Assembly (NCBI RefSeq): GCF_024323335.1
Contig: NC_066581.1
Coordinates: forward strand, 178,367,330-178,431,329
Source of the DNA: Lathyrus oleraceus
Lineage: Eukaryota > Streptophyta > Magnoliopsida > Fabales > Fabaceae
Length of the DNA stretch: 64,000 nt
Direction of reading: 5' to 3'
Shown: positions 43,179 through 54,147 of the stretch, one piece after another
Numbering within the stretch: the first letter of the stretch is position 1
Layout: every line of letters begins with the position of its first letter
Position numbers and translations under genes: made by a program
The notes under the pieces: generated by a model
The model's database searches: none
Seen by the model: the letters and a program-made list of their open reading frames with translations, nothing else
Told to the model about the DNA's origin: nothing

Positions 43179-43991
43179 AATTAGGGATTAAAGCGTATGA
43201 CTATGTCCCGTTCTCAGTCAACTTTATCCAAGTTCAAGGGATTGACCAAGCCAATCACTTCTATCCGACAGCAGGGGATGAGATGCTTGAAGACATAATG
43301 ACAGTAGTAGACTTAAAATCAATAAGACTTTTCTGCATAGCTTTCTCTTTGTTTTTGACAATTTCCTCTTACTAGGATTTCTGTCTCCTTGTACACAAAT
43401 TGCCTGTTCATAGGCCTCCTTTCAAAATCAATGCAATTCATTTCAAAAAAGATGCTTTTGTTTTACTTTTTCTGTTTTGTTTGCGTAAATGTCCATTGAT
43501 TTAATTTGAATTAATATGTGCATTTGAATATGATAAATGTTTACCAAAATATATGCGTAGAATAGCAATAGCAATTACTACCCGACTTCAGGATCGAGGA
43601 GAAGGTCTAACCATGCTTCCAATGAATCCGCTACCAATTCTACTCCCCCAGCAAGTCTGTTATTCCTCAGAAGAAATTAGCAGTATTCCCCGGCACAGCC
43701 AGTTACTCCCCAACAGAGGTCGGCATCATCAGACAGATTGATCATCTCATCCATCCTCAGCCAAGATCTGTAGAATATTTCTACCATCAGACAGAATCAA
43801 GAACCCCCTGCCGAGAAAGGGTCATCGTTACAAATATCTCCAATCAGTAGATGGGGATTTATTTTCCCCAGTAGAGTCCCCAAGCAGAGCTTCTCATACG
43901 CATAACTCATTCATTACATCATTTCACAGCATACGCATGCATACAACATTCGCATTTATTTTAGCATAACACGAAACATCTCATACATCAT
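43179..43991 (+). other. 3' UTR of element E, part left of F
   Basis: Non-coding. It contains CCCCAGCAAGTC near 43646 and CCCCAGTAGAGTCCCC-AAGCAGAGC near 43866, primer-like words as in the other elements. I see no other feature. It ends at the target duplication ATCAT (43987-43991). Confidence 0.75.
43987..43991. other. Target site duplication of element F, left copy
   Basis: ATCAT directly before the TG of the F 5' LTR; the same five bases follow its 3' LTR. A 5-bp duplication is standard for Ty3/gypsy integration. Confidence 0.9.
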
Positions 43992-45199
43992 TGTAGCACC
44001 TCAAATTTGCACCTATCATTGTACATACATTTTCATATTAGGTCATAGCATATCATGGTCCATTGCATAGCATTGCATTGCCTCTTTTGCCTCAAGTGCA
44101 AGCCAATCAAGGAATTAGGTCAAACTGATCAGGAGATCAGTCAGTCAAGCAAGCAAGTGCATTTCTCAAGGAGCCAAGACCCTAGGGTTTGTCCAACAAG
44201 CTTACATGACTTGGAGGTCTATTTGAAGTGTTCAAGTCAAGGGTTGAAGGCTCAGAGGTCATCAGTTCATACACAGACAATCAAAAACCCTAGACAGTCA
44301 ACAGTCAGTCAAAGCAGTGGATGGTAGCCATTCTTGTGGAATTTGGGCACCATGATCAATAATCAAGAGTCCATACAACTTGGGACATCATTTGAAGTCA
44401 AGGTTTCAAGGAATTAGGGTTTGGAAGTCATCAGTCAATGCACAGTCAGTCAGAAACCCTAAAAGTCAACTGTTGGTCAACCGTCCATTTAATCAGTGAT
44501 CTGATGATGGAAATTGGTTTGAGAGGTCTCATTCATGTCCAAATAGTCCTCATGTATCATGTCAAACACCATCATGGAAGAATTTGAAGCCAGATCAGAA
44601 ATTTCTAAAAATGGAAACTGGACCTGTAACTGAAACTTACCAAAAATGGAAAGTCTTGATCCTCAAACTTACATCATGATACAAGCTTCAAATGAATTTT
44701 TGCCCAACATGAAAGTTGAAGATCTTGTTCTCCCATTTCCAAAAAGTCCAAGAACTCTCAATTCCCATGTGTGGTTGGCAAGTTATGATCGAATCGATTT
44801 CAGAAAATCTTGAACTTCAAAAGGCCATATCTCTCAAACCATTTGGCCAATTTTGGTGGGGTTTTTTCCTACAAGTCACATTTGATCCCCTCTTTCCAAA
44901 AATATAAATTTCATGTGCCAAAACTTCACCAATCAAAATGGCATTTTTTGACTTATCTCATTTAAATGCAAGTTTGACCAATGTTTGACTTTTTGATTTA
45001 TCATTCTTTAAACCACTTGGCCAATTGAAATAGCTCAGAAATGTCATTTAAAGTATGTTTGCAAGCTCAAATTATGCAGTACTTGCACCCATCATGTATC
45101 CATGCTTAGTTGCTTGAATTGGAAGAAAGGTACACTTTCACCATGCTACTCCATACTATCCACCATACCTTGCTTTGTACTCTTAAAACAGAAAATTAG

Positions 45200-45900
45200 A
45201 AGGTCATTCTCTGTCATTATGAACACAATTTGCAGCCCAAAACCAACAGCAAAACAAAGGCCATGTCCTAGTTGCTTGAAAATTGGCAAAAGTACACTTT
45301 CATCCATACTTCCACACCTTGCTTTGTACCACAACCTAGCAGACCTTAGGCATGATTTTTTCTGTCATTTTGAGATTCAATTGCAGCCACAATCAAACAC
45401 ATTGCAGCAGAAAATCACTCATCCTAAAAAAAATTCATTCACCTTGCTTTGGCATTTTGAGAAAAGGCTGTCAAAAAACTCAAAAGTTTCAAGGCTTGGC
45501 ATGACCACAAAAAACAACATCCAACAGCAGAGTATATTTCATTATTTTTTCTGTCATGTTAAACACCAATAGCAAGAACAAACCATTTTCATTCATTCTC
45601 TAAAACATCATCTTGGATGCATTTCTAAAACCATGTCCAAAGACACCAAAGAGACAAATGCCTTGCCCTACCACAAACAACATCAAACAGAACTTTCAAA
45701 CATCTTTTTCTGTCATGGCCAAACCCTCATAGCAGACAGCACAAACCAATAGAACCTCATTCATTCATGCTCACTCTTGGCCATTTTCTCAAAAGGCTGC
45801 CAAAAGCCTCAAGTAACCTAACCTGGCCTTGCTTGAGACAATAATAAAACATCATTTTTCTGTCAAGAAAACACTAATAGCAGCCTCACTTTGACAGCAG
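45200..45900 (+). repeat. Diverged tandem repeats with CTGTCA words in the F LTR
   Basis: Words of the type TTTTTCTGTCAT followed by CAATAGCAG- or CAATTGCAGCC-like sequence recur at about 45208, 45359, 45549, 45708 and 45860, about 150-190 bp apart. D has one such unit (near 35140), so this part of the LTR expanded in the F lineage. Confidence 0.6.
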
Positions 45901-46979
45901 GAGGCATTGGTTCTCTCACTCTCTAAAAATCCCTCTTACTTGCATTTCTCAAAACCAGTCCAAAACACAAAAGAACCTAAGCCTTGCATTGATGTTTCAC
46001 CATCCATTCATCATTTTGAAGACACTAGAGGCAGCCACAAACCAGCAAAAGAGCCTCTAATCTCATTTTCACATTTCATTCAAAAAAGCCACAAAATAGC
46101 CAAAACATGACAACTCTTGTTCTAAGCATTTGTTGATCAAAAGAGCATTGCAAACACATCTCAAACATCACATAGCAAATGTCCAAAGCCTCAAAACCTG
46201 CAGAAAGCATCAAGAACTCAAAATCACTTTTCAACTTGTCACATTGTGTCAAATTTGCATTTTCAAAGCTACTTTCACTCTCAGGTCATTCCGAGCTTAG
46301 CAAATTAGTTTGTCATGGTCCATAGGGTATATTGAAGCTGTCTCAAACCTCCATTGCTCACTGTTTGAAAATCATAAACATCACCATTCTCAAAAATCAA
46401 GCAAAACCAGTTCAGTGGCCATCTTCATTTCCAGCTTGATTCAAGTTCAAGTAAGGTGTCAAACAGCCTGCCTTGGACCCTTTGAAGCTATTTGGATACC
46501 TGTCAAGCATTGAAAGCATCTCCAGCATCACATTCAACATTGCCCTGTTCAGGTTAGCAATTTGCCTTCGAAATGCTTGATAGAATGATTTTCATGTCTT
46601 GATGTGTGAATGAGAAATGCTATATTCAACCCCCTGAACATGACTGAATGCCTATTTTCATCCAACTTTGCTTGTGTGTGATTTTGAGTTTTGCTGCTAG
46701 ATGTTAGGGTTTCTGTGTTCATCATGATATATCTCTATGCACAGTGCACCATTTTGAATTTCATGGCCATGGTTGTGTTAAGCACATGAAGTAGATGAAT
46801 TTTGGTTTTTGTTTCATTTAATTTCGTGCACTGTAGAGGAAGATACATGGTGTTGAAGTTTGAAAAAAAATATGTTTTCGTATGAGTTTGGGGAAGAAGA
46901 TGAAGCCAGGGCGCGCGAATTTTAAATTTAAAAATATTGCTTGGCTTGTTTTGACTGGAAGCGAAAATGAATCACCAAG

Positions 46980-47063
46980 TGACACATAGCCCAGTGGTGG
47001 GCGCGCTGATTTGAATTATCAGGGGGAGGGGTTCGAATCCTACCTCCCCCATTTGTGATTTTT
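46980..47063 (+). other. tRNA-like Pol III unit within the F LTR (A box, B box, T run)
   Basis: A box TAGCCCAGTGG at 46987-46997, B box GGTTCGAATCC at 47030-47040, and five T at 47059-47063 as a possible terminator. The 32-nt spacing is that of tRNA genes and SINE heads. The T arm is plausible (GGGG, TTCGAAT, then CC), but the 7 bases upstream of the A box do not pair with the 3' end, so it is not a working tRNA gene. It is absent from the A, B and D LTRs, so it was gained in this lineage, probably from a SINE or tRNA fragment. Confidence 0.6.
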
Positions 47064-48394
47064 ACCTTTTAAAAAAATGCATTTTTTATGTTTTCTTTTA
47101 AATTTCCATTTTGATTTTTATTCTTGATTTTTATTTTACTTAACATGAAATAAATATGTGAACATGAAAAAATGACAAAAAAATATGAATGTTTGACTTT
47201 GTTGACTTTTTAGGCCATTTTGTGAATTTATCCCGATTTTATGAGTTCTATCGATTAAATGTCGTCTTGTGCGTTTCATGTGGTTATTTTGATCTTTCAG
47301 ACCTAGGATTTTTTGTGTGAAATCAATTTAGGGTAGGAACATGTCCCCTTAGACACTTAGGGTAATTTTTCACACAATGCTCGATTTAATTTTGACAAAG
47401 TCCCGATTAAATGTTTTGACCTAATTTGTTCATGAAATGATGATGGTGATTGATATGGATGTGAACCCAATTGGTTGTGTTTTCTAATTGATTGAACATG
47501 ATTTTGGATACTTGCCCTTTGCTGCTTTGACTTTCTCATTCATTTTTGACCCTAGGCTTGCCCTAGTGGTCCTGTTACTCACCTTTGAGTTTGTGTTTTC
47601 AGGTTGACCATCAAATGGCCATTGAGACCAATTCATTTGATTGAGCTTGCTCAAATATCATTGTCTAACTTGTTTGTTTTGTAGGTGGCTTGGCTCACAT
47701 GCCTTAAGCTTTGTGCCTTGCACATTCACTAGCTTGTGTTGACTGGTTGATGTCTGTTTCATTTTGATTTAACTCTGACTTGTATACTAACTGTGCTTGA
47801 CTGATTTCAGGTACTTTAGTTGCTTTTAGTTCCTTGTGAACTTTTGCTTTGCTTTGCTTGTATAAGCAATTTGCATTGAGGTATGTCTCCTTGTCTTCAT
47901 GTAGTCTGGAAGACCTGGCCTGTTACTTGGCCAGGCAACTGTCTGGAGTCCTCCTTAAGAGGCAATGTTTGTGGATGTTTAATTTTGTCCTTGCATAGAG
48001 TCAAAGACCTCCTAAGTGAAGAGGCAATTGGTGGAAGGTAGGGATATGCAATCTATCCCCCACTATTCAGTGTGTCATCTGCTTTGCTCACACCACTGTG
48101 TTGATGCATTGCAGATACAAACCCAAGATCTTGTACAATTGTATAGTTGAGTCAGTTTTAAATGTGTAGAAGGGTTCCCACTTTCTGAACCCACACATTC
48201 TTGTCTTGAGCTCTCCCAGGCCAGGGATAAGAGCTGTGAAGTCTTATCTTCACTCACCTTTCATCTGCTTCACCTTAGCCCCTCAATGGCAAGGTTAAGA
48301 GCAACCTTTAACCCCATTCCAGTTGGCTTCAATGCCTAACCCTTGTGTGAGCCTCTTGCTTGTGTATAGTGTGTGCTATCTGTGCTTGTAGGAT

Positions 48395-48580
48395 TGTTTG
48401 ACTTGCTTCCTGTGCAAGTTAGGATTGTTTGACTTGCTTCCTGTGCAAGTTAGGGTTAGTTTAGACTTGCTTCCTGTGCAAGTAGGTTTTGCTTGGCTTG
48501 CTTCCTGTGCAAGTTAAGTGTGTGTGTGGCTTGCTCCCTGTGCAAGTCATGATTAGGATAGGCTGGCTCCCTGTGCCAGT
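48395..48580 (+). repeat. ACTTGC/GCAAGT hairpin repeats in the F LTR
   Basis: Six units of about 30-35 bp. Five have a 6-base stem around TTCCTGT or TCCCTGT: ACTTGC with GCAAGT at 48401, 48432 and 48465, then two with GCTTGC. The last has CTGGC 48563-48567 with GCCAG 48575-48579, so both arms changed together. Confidence 0.72.
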
Positions 48581-48925
48581 TAGCTAGAAACCTTAACTTA
48601 GGGTTGATTTTGCATGACAACATCTAGGCTCGAGTCGTAGTCTCCCTAGAGTTGTGTCTCCCTCTGTTATCTGGTTAGGCTAGTCCTTTATCCCTCTGTA
48701 GGGGAACTACATCGCCCTGATCTTCATACCAGATGAAGTATGTAGGCAGGAGATTGAGCTGATCTCTCCGGGCGCCCTTTTTCCTTTTTGTGTGTGTTGT
48801 TTGACATTTGCTAGGCTCGAGTGCCTGACTCCTTAGCAATTTGTTGTTTGTTTGTTTGAGTGTGGGCTTGACAGTTATAGGCTCGAGTCCCCGACTCCCT
48901 ATCAACTTGTTGTGTTGTTGTGTGC

Positions 48926-49097
48926 TTGGAAGCTGATGTAAGTCCATCGAGTGGCATTTGGGTTCCAGTGTGCGTGTGTTTGGTTCGGATGCTGATGTAA
49001 GTCCAGCAATTGGCATTCAGGCTCCATGTTTGCCTTCTTGTGTGTGTTTAGGTTCGGATGCTGACATAAGTCCAGTGATTGGCAGTCGGGCTCCACG
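48926..49097 (+). repeat. TAAGTCCA hairpin repeats in the F LTR (three copies)
   Basis: Three units with TAAGTCCA and TGGC around five bases. Outer arms include CTGA with TCAG (second unit, from about 48990) and GCTGAC with GTCGGGC (third unit, from about 49058). Related to the arrays in the A and B LTRs. Confidence 0.68.
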
Positions 49098-49590
49098 TTT
49101 GCCTATTTGTGTTTGTTTGTGTGCGTGTCAGCCGAGCTACGAATGCTCTGATTCTTCTCTCGTCCGAGAAGATACGTATGCATAGGATGCGACATCCTAG
49201 CGAGCATGTGTCGTCTCCCCAGTCCGAACTACTTCGACTCTGATGTCTATGCCTGATAGACTAAGTAGGCCCAGGATTCGATATCCTGCCGAGTCAGTTT
49301 CAGTCAGTTTCTTTTGTCTCTTTCAGCCAGTGTGTGTGAGTATTTGAGCAGTGTTTAGCAACCAATTTTCTTTCCTTTTGTGCGTGGATCCCGTAGAGTA
49401 CTACGGATGCGTAGGGGTGCTAATACCTTCCCTTCGCATAACCGACTCCCGAACCCATTCTCTTTGGTCGCGAGACCATGTCTTTTCCAGGTTTACTCTG
49501 AGCGTTTCCTTTCCCTCTTTTGGGATAAATAACGCACGGTGGCGGCTCTGTTGTTCTTGTTTTCCCGCCGGTTTTTCGCGTGATGCGACA

Positions 49591-50719
49591 GCTGGCGACT
49601 CTGCTGGGGATCATAGAGAAGTTGACCTATGCTGGTCCATCTTCCCTGAGCGAGTCTCTCCTAGCGCTCTCTAGGTTAGGATTTTGGTTGTTGTTTGCTG
49701 TTGTATTTATTGCATTCATTGTATATATGTACATTTACTGTTTGCATTTATTGTGTACATTAATGTTTGCATTCATTCATTTTCATCTACTGTGCTGGCT
49801 GTGTTTCTCTGTTTGGGGGTGGGAGTTACTCGAGGTAAAAGGCCCAATACCCAGGCTATGAGTGAGATCTAGGATACTTAGGAATAGAGTGATTCATGGG
49901 AAGCGGGTGGTATTGCGCCACTTAGCGGAACATTGATATCACGAGCAGTTCAGACCCTGGTGGGATATTGTCGTTACATACTTCAGGTGTGTATATGATG
50001 GTATTCTGCGAAAGGTTATTTATGCTGCGTTTCTCTTCGACTTTACCCTGACCTAGATAACACCCGTGAGTGGGGAGGGTTTGATCATTACAGGTACAGT
50101 TGCTGATTATTGGTGACTTGTTGGTGACTCTTGGTACTGATGGTGACTGTGAGTTATGGGCATTTATTTCTGGGACGCTAGAGTTCTGTCCGTGATATCT
50201 ATCAGCGGGTTCCGTTTATTTCGGATCCCCGGGTTGAATTGAGAGCACTTGTTCAGAGGATCTGTTTGTCATCCGTTCAGTGGTTGTTCCTGTGAAGATG
50301 GTAATGTAATCTCCGGTTCCGTTTATTTCGGAACTCCCCAAGTCGGATTTATGGTGACTTAGTCCCGATGACTGTGACTGGTTCAGAGATTGGGTCTTCA
50401 GATGACTTGGTGGCACAGTGACCTGCATTCATGCATTTGCATAATATCATTTTGCATTCATCTGCATTCAAATCATGCCTGTCCATACTCAGGGTCCATT
50501 ATTTATTTTAATTAATTGAAACTCAGGTTGAGAGACATCCAGATGTCAGAATGTTGTTGATAAAATTTTAGTTGTCTCGATGAAACCGGAATCAAAGGAC
50601 AGAATTTTCCTGGTATGGATAGACATTGCATGCGTGAGTCATACTAACATTTTTGCTGTTTTGTAGGTGTCATTGACTAATTGGTACGCATAGCTCTTCC
50701 GTTCAAGTAGCTCAGACTA
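49591..50719 (+). other. Primer binding site and leader of element F
   Basis: Primer binding site TGGCGACTCTGCTGGGGA at 49593-49610, 2 nt after the LTR. The leader carries no ORF1. Two small repeated hairpins occur, GTTCCG-TTTATTT-CGG at about 50208 and 50310, the second with the perfect arms GTTCCG and CGGAAC. Nothing else was recognised. Confidence 0.8.
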
Positions 50720-51985
50720 ATGGATCCTCCCGACGCCGATATCTTCGAGTTGAAAGAAATAATAGGGGAGTTGTTCAAAGCCGTGCAGGGGCTCTCCTGG
50801 GGGCAGAAGGCGATTGCTGAGAGGTTGGATAGGATTGAAAGCTGGATGACAAAGGGGAAAGTTCAGGGGGATGCTCCGTCATCTGTGGTACAAAAATCCT
50901 CTGGCGATAGCCAGCTTAAGAAGGTCGAATCAGGTGGTATGCCTGTCCGAAGAGAGCGTAGTAAAGATCGTTATCACCCTTATGCTGCCACTGTAGCCAC
51001 TCCTGTCAGCAATCCACCTGCTCAACAGCAACAACTGCCACCTCAACAGAAGACACCGAGAGCTGAAAGCCAAGTGAAGAAGAAGAAAGAGGATCGTCAG
51101 TTTGAGGAACCACCCGTGACTTACGCCCTTCTGTTCCAAAGGTTGATGGATCTTGCTTTAGTACGGCCAAGGATATTGATTCCCATAGAACAGCAGAAGA
51201 GGCCACCAAACTATGATGAGAATGCCAAGTGCGAGTTTCACTCTAGGGCACCCGGACACAACATTGAGGGCTGTAGAGCTTTTAAGCATGTCGTCCAGGA
51301 CATGGTGGACTCCGAGACCATTAACTTGGCCCAGATTATGAAGGGGGATGTCAACCCTGCGCCCAGAAGGGGTCCTGCAAAAGTCAAGATGGTGAAGAAG
51401 GCCAAGAAAGGATTGAAGATGACTGAGGAGGATCAGCTAAAGGGTCCAATGGCTATGGTTCCAAAATCTCTGATGCAGGATGGAGCTTTCCCTGTTGTTG
51501 ATATTTGTTGTGCGACCGTCACTACAGAAGGATGTGCACTGACAGGGGCCACAACCCAGAAGATGAAGAAAGTAGAAATGGACAATGAAAGATGTAAAGC
51601 ACCCAGTCTGGCAGTTGAAACCGTCCAGGTGGAGAATGCCTTTGTCGCTGAGAAAAAGAAGAAGTTGTCCATTTCTTCTTATAAACAAGCTCTGGAAGTG
51701 GTGAGAAACAAAGAGGCGCAAGGCTGGGGAAGGATCATTGACATCGTGATAAAAGCAGACATGTTTGGGGTCGGATATCAGCCGGATTTAGAGTCGTCTA
51801 GACCAAACAGAGTATGTCGTCCGCCGTACACCTTCGTCAGTGCAGGGATGTTGGATCCTGGTCATGCCCGTTCAGTGGGTGAAGATGTTGACAGCGACCG
51901 CGAACTCGAGTTATGGATAAAGTCGTGCGTACCAGGCAACTGGAAGGCCTCCAAAAGCATCATTGCCACTCATCCAGGAGTGTAG
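50720..51985 (+). CDS. Reduced Gag-type protein of element F (421 aa)
   Basis: An intact frame from ATG 50720. The N-terminus (residues 1-45) is a coiled coil like that of other Gag proteins. A Gln/Pro-rich basic stretch follows (about 85-125); then the frame joins the part before the zinc knuckle, with C-x2-H-x5-H-x4-C at about residues 174-188. Next is a Lys-rich part (about 220-245), and the protein ends in a tail like the C-terminus of Gag-Pro. The Retrotrans_gag core is missing and the Asp-Thr-Gly protease motif is absent. The frame survived these deletions and shows no stop in a newly inserted copy, which hints at a kept function such as RNA binding; this is inference. It is the mirror image of E, which keeps the core and lacks the knuckle. 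Confidence 0.8.
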   Translation: MDPPDADIFELKEIIGELFKAVQGLSWGQKAIAERLDRIESWMTKGKVQGDAPSSVVQKSSGDSQLKKVESGGMPVRRERSKDRYHPYAATVATPVSNPPAQQQQLPPQQKTPRAESQVKKKKEDRQFEEPPVTYALLFQRLMDLALVRPRILIPIEQQKRPPNYDENAKCEFHSRAPGHNIEGCRAFKHVVQDMVDSETINLAQIMKGDVNPAPRRGPAKVKMVKKAKKGLKMTEEDQLKGPMAMVPKSLMQDGAFPVVDICCATVTTEGCALTGATTQKMKKVEMDNERCKAPSLAVETVQVENAFVAEKKKKLSISSYKQALEVVRNKEAQGWGRIIDIVIKADMFGVGYQPDLESSRPNRVCRPPYTFVSAGMLDPGHARSVGEDVDSDRELELWIKSCVPGNWKASKSIIATHPGV

Positions 51986-52960
51986 TATTTCTGTGTTTTA
52001 ATCTTGTTTGCATGAAAGCCATACGTTTTGCCCGAAGCGTACTGGTCCATTGTAAGGGCCACCTCATGTGTTTCATTTTGCAACATTTTGCATCAGTAAT
52101 AAATGGATGTTTTTGTAATTAAAAGCAGTGTTCCCTGTCTTTCACTTATTTTGCAGTTTTAAAAATAAAAATACAAATAAAAATGGCAATGTTTTTATTC
52201 TCTTTCCTTTTGATTCATTTGGTTCCGACCTTAAAAGTGATTCTCTTGAGCTCATCGATAACGATTTGGTTACACCTCTATATGACTTCGACAATCCAAG
52301 CTATCATGCCAAGAGAAAAAGACGAAGAAGATTGGGATTTGCTGGAATTAGCCAGGTCATTGAAATAAGAGGAGAAGGTGATTCAACCGCACGAGGAGCG
52401 ATTCAAGATTGTTACTCCAAGCTCCACCGAGGTTAGAAAGCAAAAGCTGAGGCCGACAAAGGATGAGAAAGGGAGAAGGTGTGAATAGACTATCAAGATG
52501 CGAGCAGAGCTAATCTGAAAGATGGATTCCCGGTACATCACAATGAGGTATTGGTTGATTATATGGCTCAGGTCTCAGTGTTTATCTTCTTGGATGACTT
52601 CTTGGCCCAGACCAGATTGAATTGTTGCCAGATGATATGAAGTAAACCAGGTCCATCACACAAGGGACACCTTCTTGTTCTAATTTGATGTCGTTCCGTC
52701 ACATAAGGCCGGTGTCACGTATCAGAGGTCTACGGTGACTTTGTTTCGTGATATGATTCATCGTGAAAGCAAATGCCATGTTGATGACATGGTGGCAAAG
52801 TCCCAAGCAGAACAGGGGCATCCGGTAGACTTGGGGCAAGTTGTTTGACCGTTTGAGATAACTCATACTTTTGAGTCTGAATCAGTGCACCTATGGAGTG
52901 TTGTCCATCAAGCTACCGAGGCTTGTTGTGAGCGAATCAGAGGAATCGAGGTCGATCCTG

Positions 52961-52995
<35 letters not shown>

Positions 52996-53940
52996 AGAGA
53001 TAAAGTTGCAGGAACCTCTGATTCCGATACCTCAGTGAAAGAAATAACTGTTAATCCGGTACTTGATAACCCTCGAGGGGTCTACGAGGTGCGTATTGAG
53101 TCAGCATGACTAGTCTTGTCGAAAAGAGTATGCAATTTACCTAAGCAAAAAGTTTATCGACGGTGAAACAATACACTCACTGTTCGAAAAAACTTGATGT
53201 ACTTTGGCATAGGCTGCTCGCCGACTGAGACAGTGTATGCTGATCCATACCACTTTGTGGATGTCCAAAATGGATCTGATTAGGTATGTGTTTGAAAAGC
53301 TAGCAGCAACCCGTGGAAGGTCATCAACCAAGGAAGTTTGAGGTCCCTGATGAGGACATCTCGAGGTACTCAAATCGAAAGATTGAGAGTGACTGATCCC
53401 GGAGGAGGGGTCTGACCCCGAATCCGAACAGATTCCGATGTCTGATGGGGAAGTTAGGGTGAATGAGGTAGTGCTTCCCGGATAACTTTTTAAATGCACC
53501 AACAATGGTGGCTGCACATAAAGTCTGTATCCTGGATATTGAACCTAGGGATGTGCATCTACCTGGGCCAGTGTCTTCCTCACAGAAATATGAGAAATCA
53601 GAGAAGACTGAATGGATAAGGACTCGGAATGACACGTTGGGTCCAGCTGAGGAAAAGGGCTGACAGTTACTTGACATGGGACAGTTGCACCCCAAGGAAT
53701 GAAGCGTGTTGTTAACCGAGAAGTGTGACCTTGTGCGTACCACGTGGGAGAACTGGTATTGAAAAGGACCCTTCCTCCTCAAGACGATCGTGGGGCAAAT
53801 GGATAAGCAGTTATGAGTGTCTCATTCGTGGTCAAGAAGGTTTTCTCAGACCAGGCCATGTTGTTGATGACCACGGATGACGACGATTTTCCATCCACTA
53901 TGAGTGCGGACGCAGTTAGAAAATACTTCGTGAAAGAAAC
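51986..53940 (+). pseudogene. Decayed pol of element F
   Basis: Scattered matches to Ogre pol in shifting frames: codons before RT (about 52225-52440), an RT piece with His-Val-Asp-Asp in place of the Tyr-Val-Asp-Asp motif (about 52710-52810), an A run of more than 20 bases at 52963-52991 near the codons before the RNase H connection, an RNase H piece (about 53105-53310), and the last 45 codons of the integrase (about 53810-53940). Stops and frame changes are numerous. There is no working enzyme. Confidence 0.85.
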
Positions 53941-54147
53941 CCGCTGGACAAAAAAAAAAAAAAAGAATAAAGAGTCCAGGCAAAAAATGGGCATCCCGGC
54001 GAACCAAGAAAAAGAGAAAGGTTCGGGCAAAAGTTAGGGATAATAAAAGAAAAGAAATGTACACCCGGCAAGTTGAAAACCCGCAAGGGCGACTTGGGCA
54101 AAAAAGGGTATCCCGGTGGACTGAAACCCGAAAGGGCGGTCCAGGCA
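53941..54147 (+). repeat. GNRA-type hairpin array directly after pol (element F copy)
   Basis: Four units in the order of E. CTGGAC 53944-53949 with GTCCAG 53974-53979, its loop enlarged by an A run; GAACC 54001-54005 with GGTTC 54020-54024 plus CCC with GGG; CAAGT 54069-54073 with ACTTG 54092-54096 enclosing CCC-GCAA-GGG (54080-54089); GGAC 54118-54121 with GTCC 54139-54142 enclosing CCC-GAAA-GGG. Linkers GGCAAAA. Confidence 0.8.

Larger units (their letters stand above)
37485..43991 (+). mobile_element. Element E, left part (interrupted by F, resumes at 62592)
   Basis: Non-autonomous Ogre-type element: LTR, primer site, leader, gag only, deleted pol, hairpin array and 3' UTR. It is interrupted at 43991 by F and continues at 62592 to its 3' LTR at 63706. 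GAGTC at 37480-37484 should be the left target duplication; the right one is outside the window. Confidence 0.9.
43992..49590 (+). mobile_element. 5' LTR of element F (5599 bp)
   Basis: Starts TGTAGCACC, ends GATGCGACA. Inside, from left: a duplicated segment near 44220-44480, a diverged repeat block with TTTCTGTCA words (45200-45900), a tRNA-like unit (46980-47063), TATAG-TGTGTGCT near 48366, ACTTGC/GCAAGT hairpins (48395-48580), TAAGTCCA hairpins (48926-49097) and the GGGATAAATAACGCACGG end. The open frames within it repeat in the 3' LTR and have no recognisable product. Confidence 0.95.

Noticed and set aside
46980..47063. A true tRNA gene
   Set aside because: The bases upstream of the A box do not pair with the 3' end, and no clear anticodon arm is visible; I kept it only as a tRNA-like Pol III unit.
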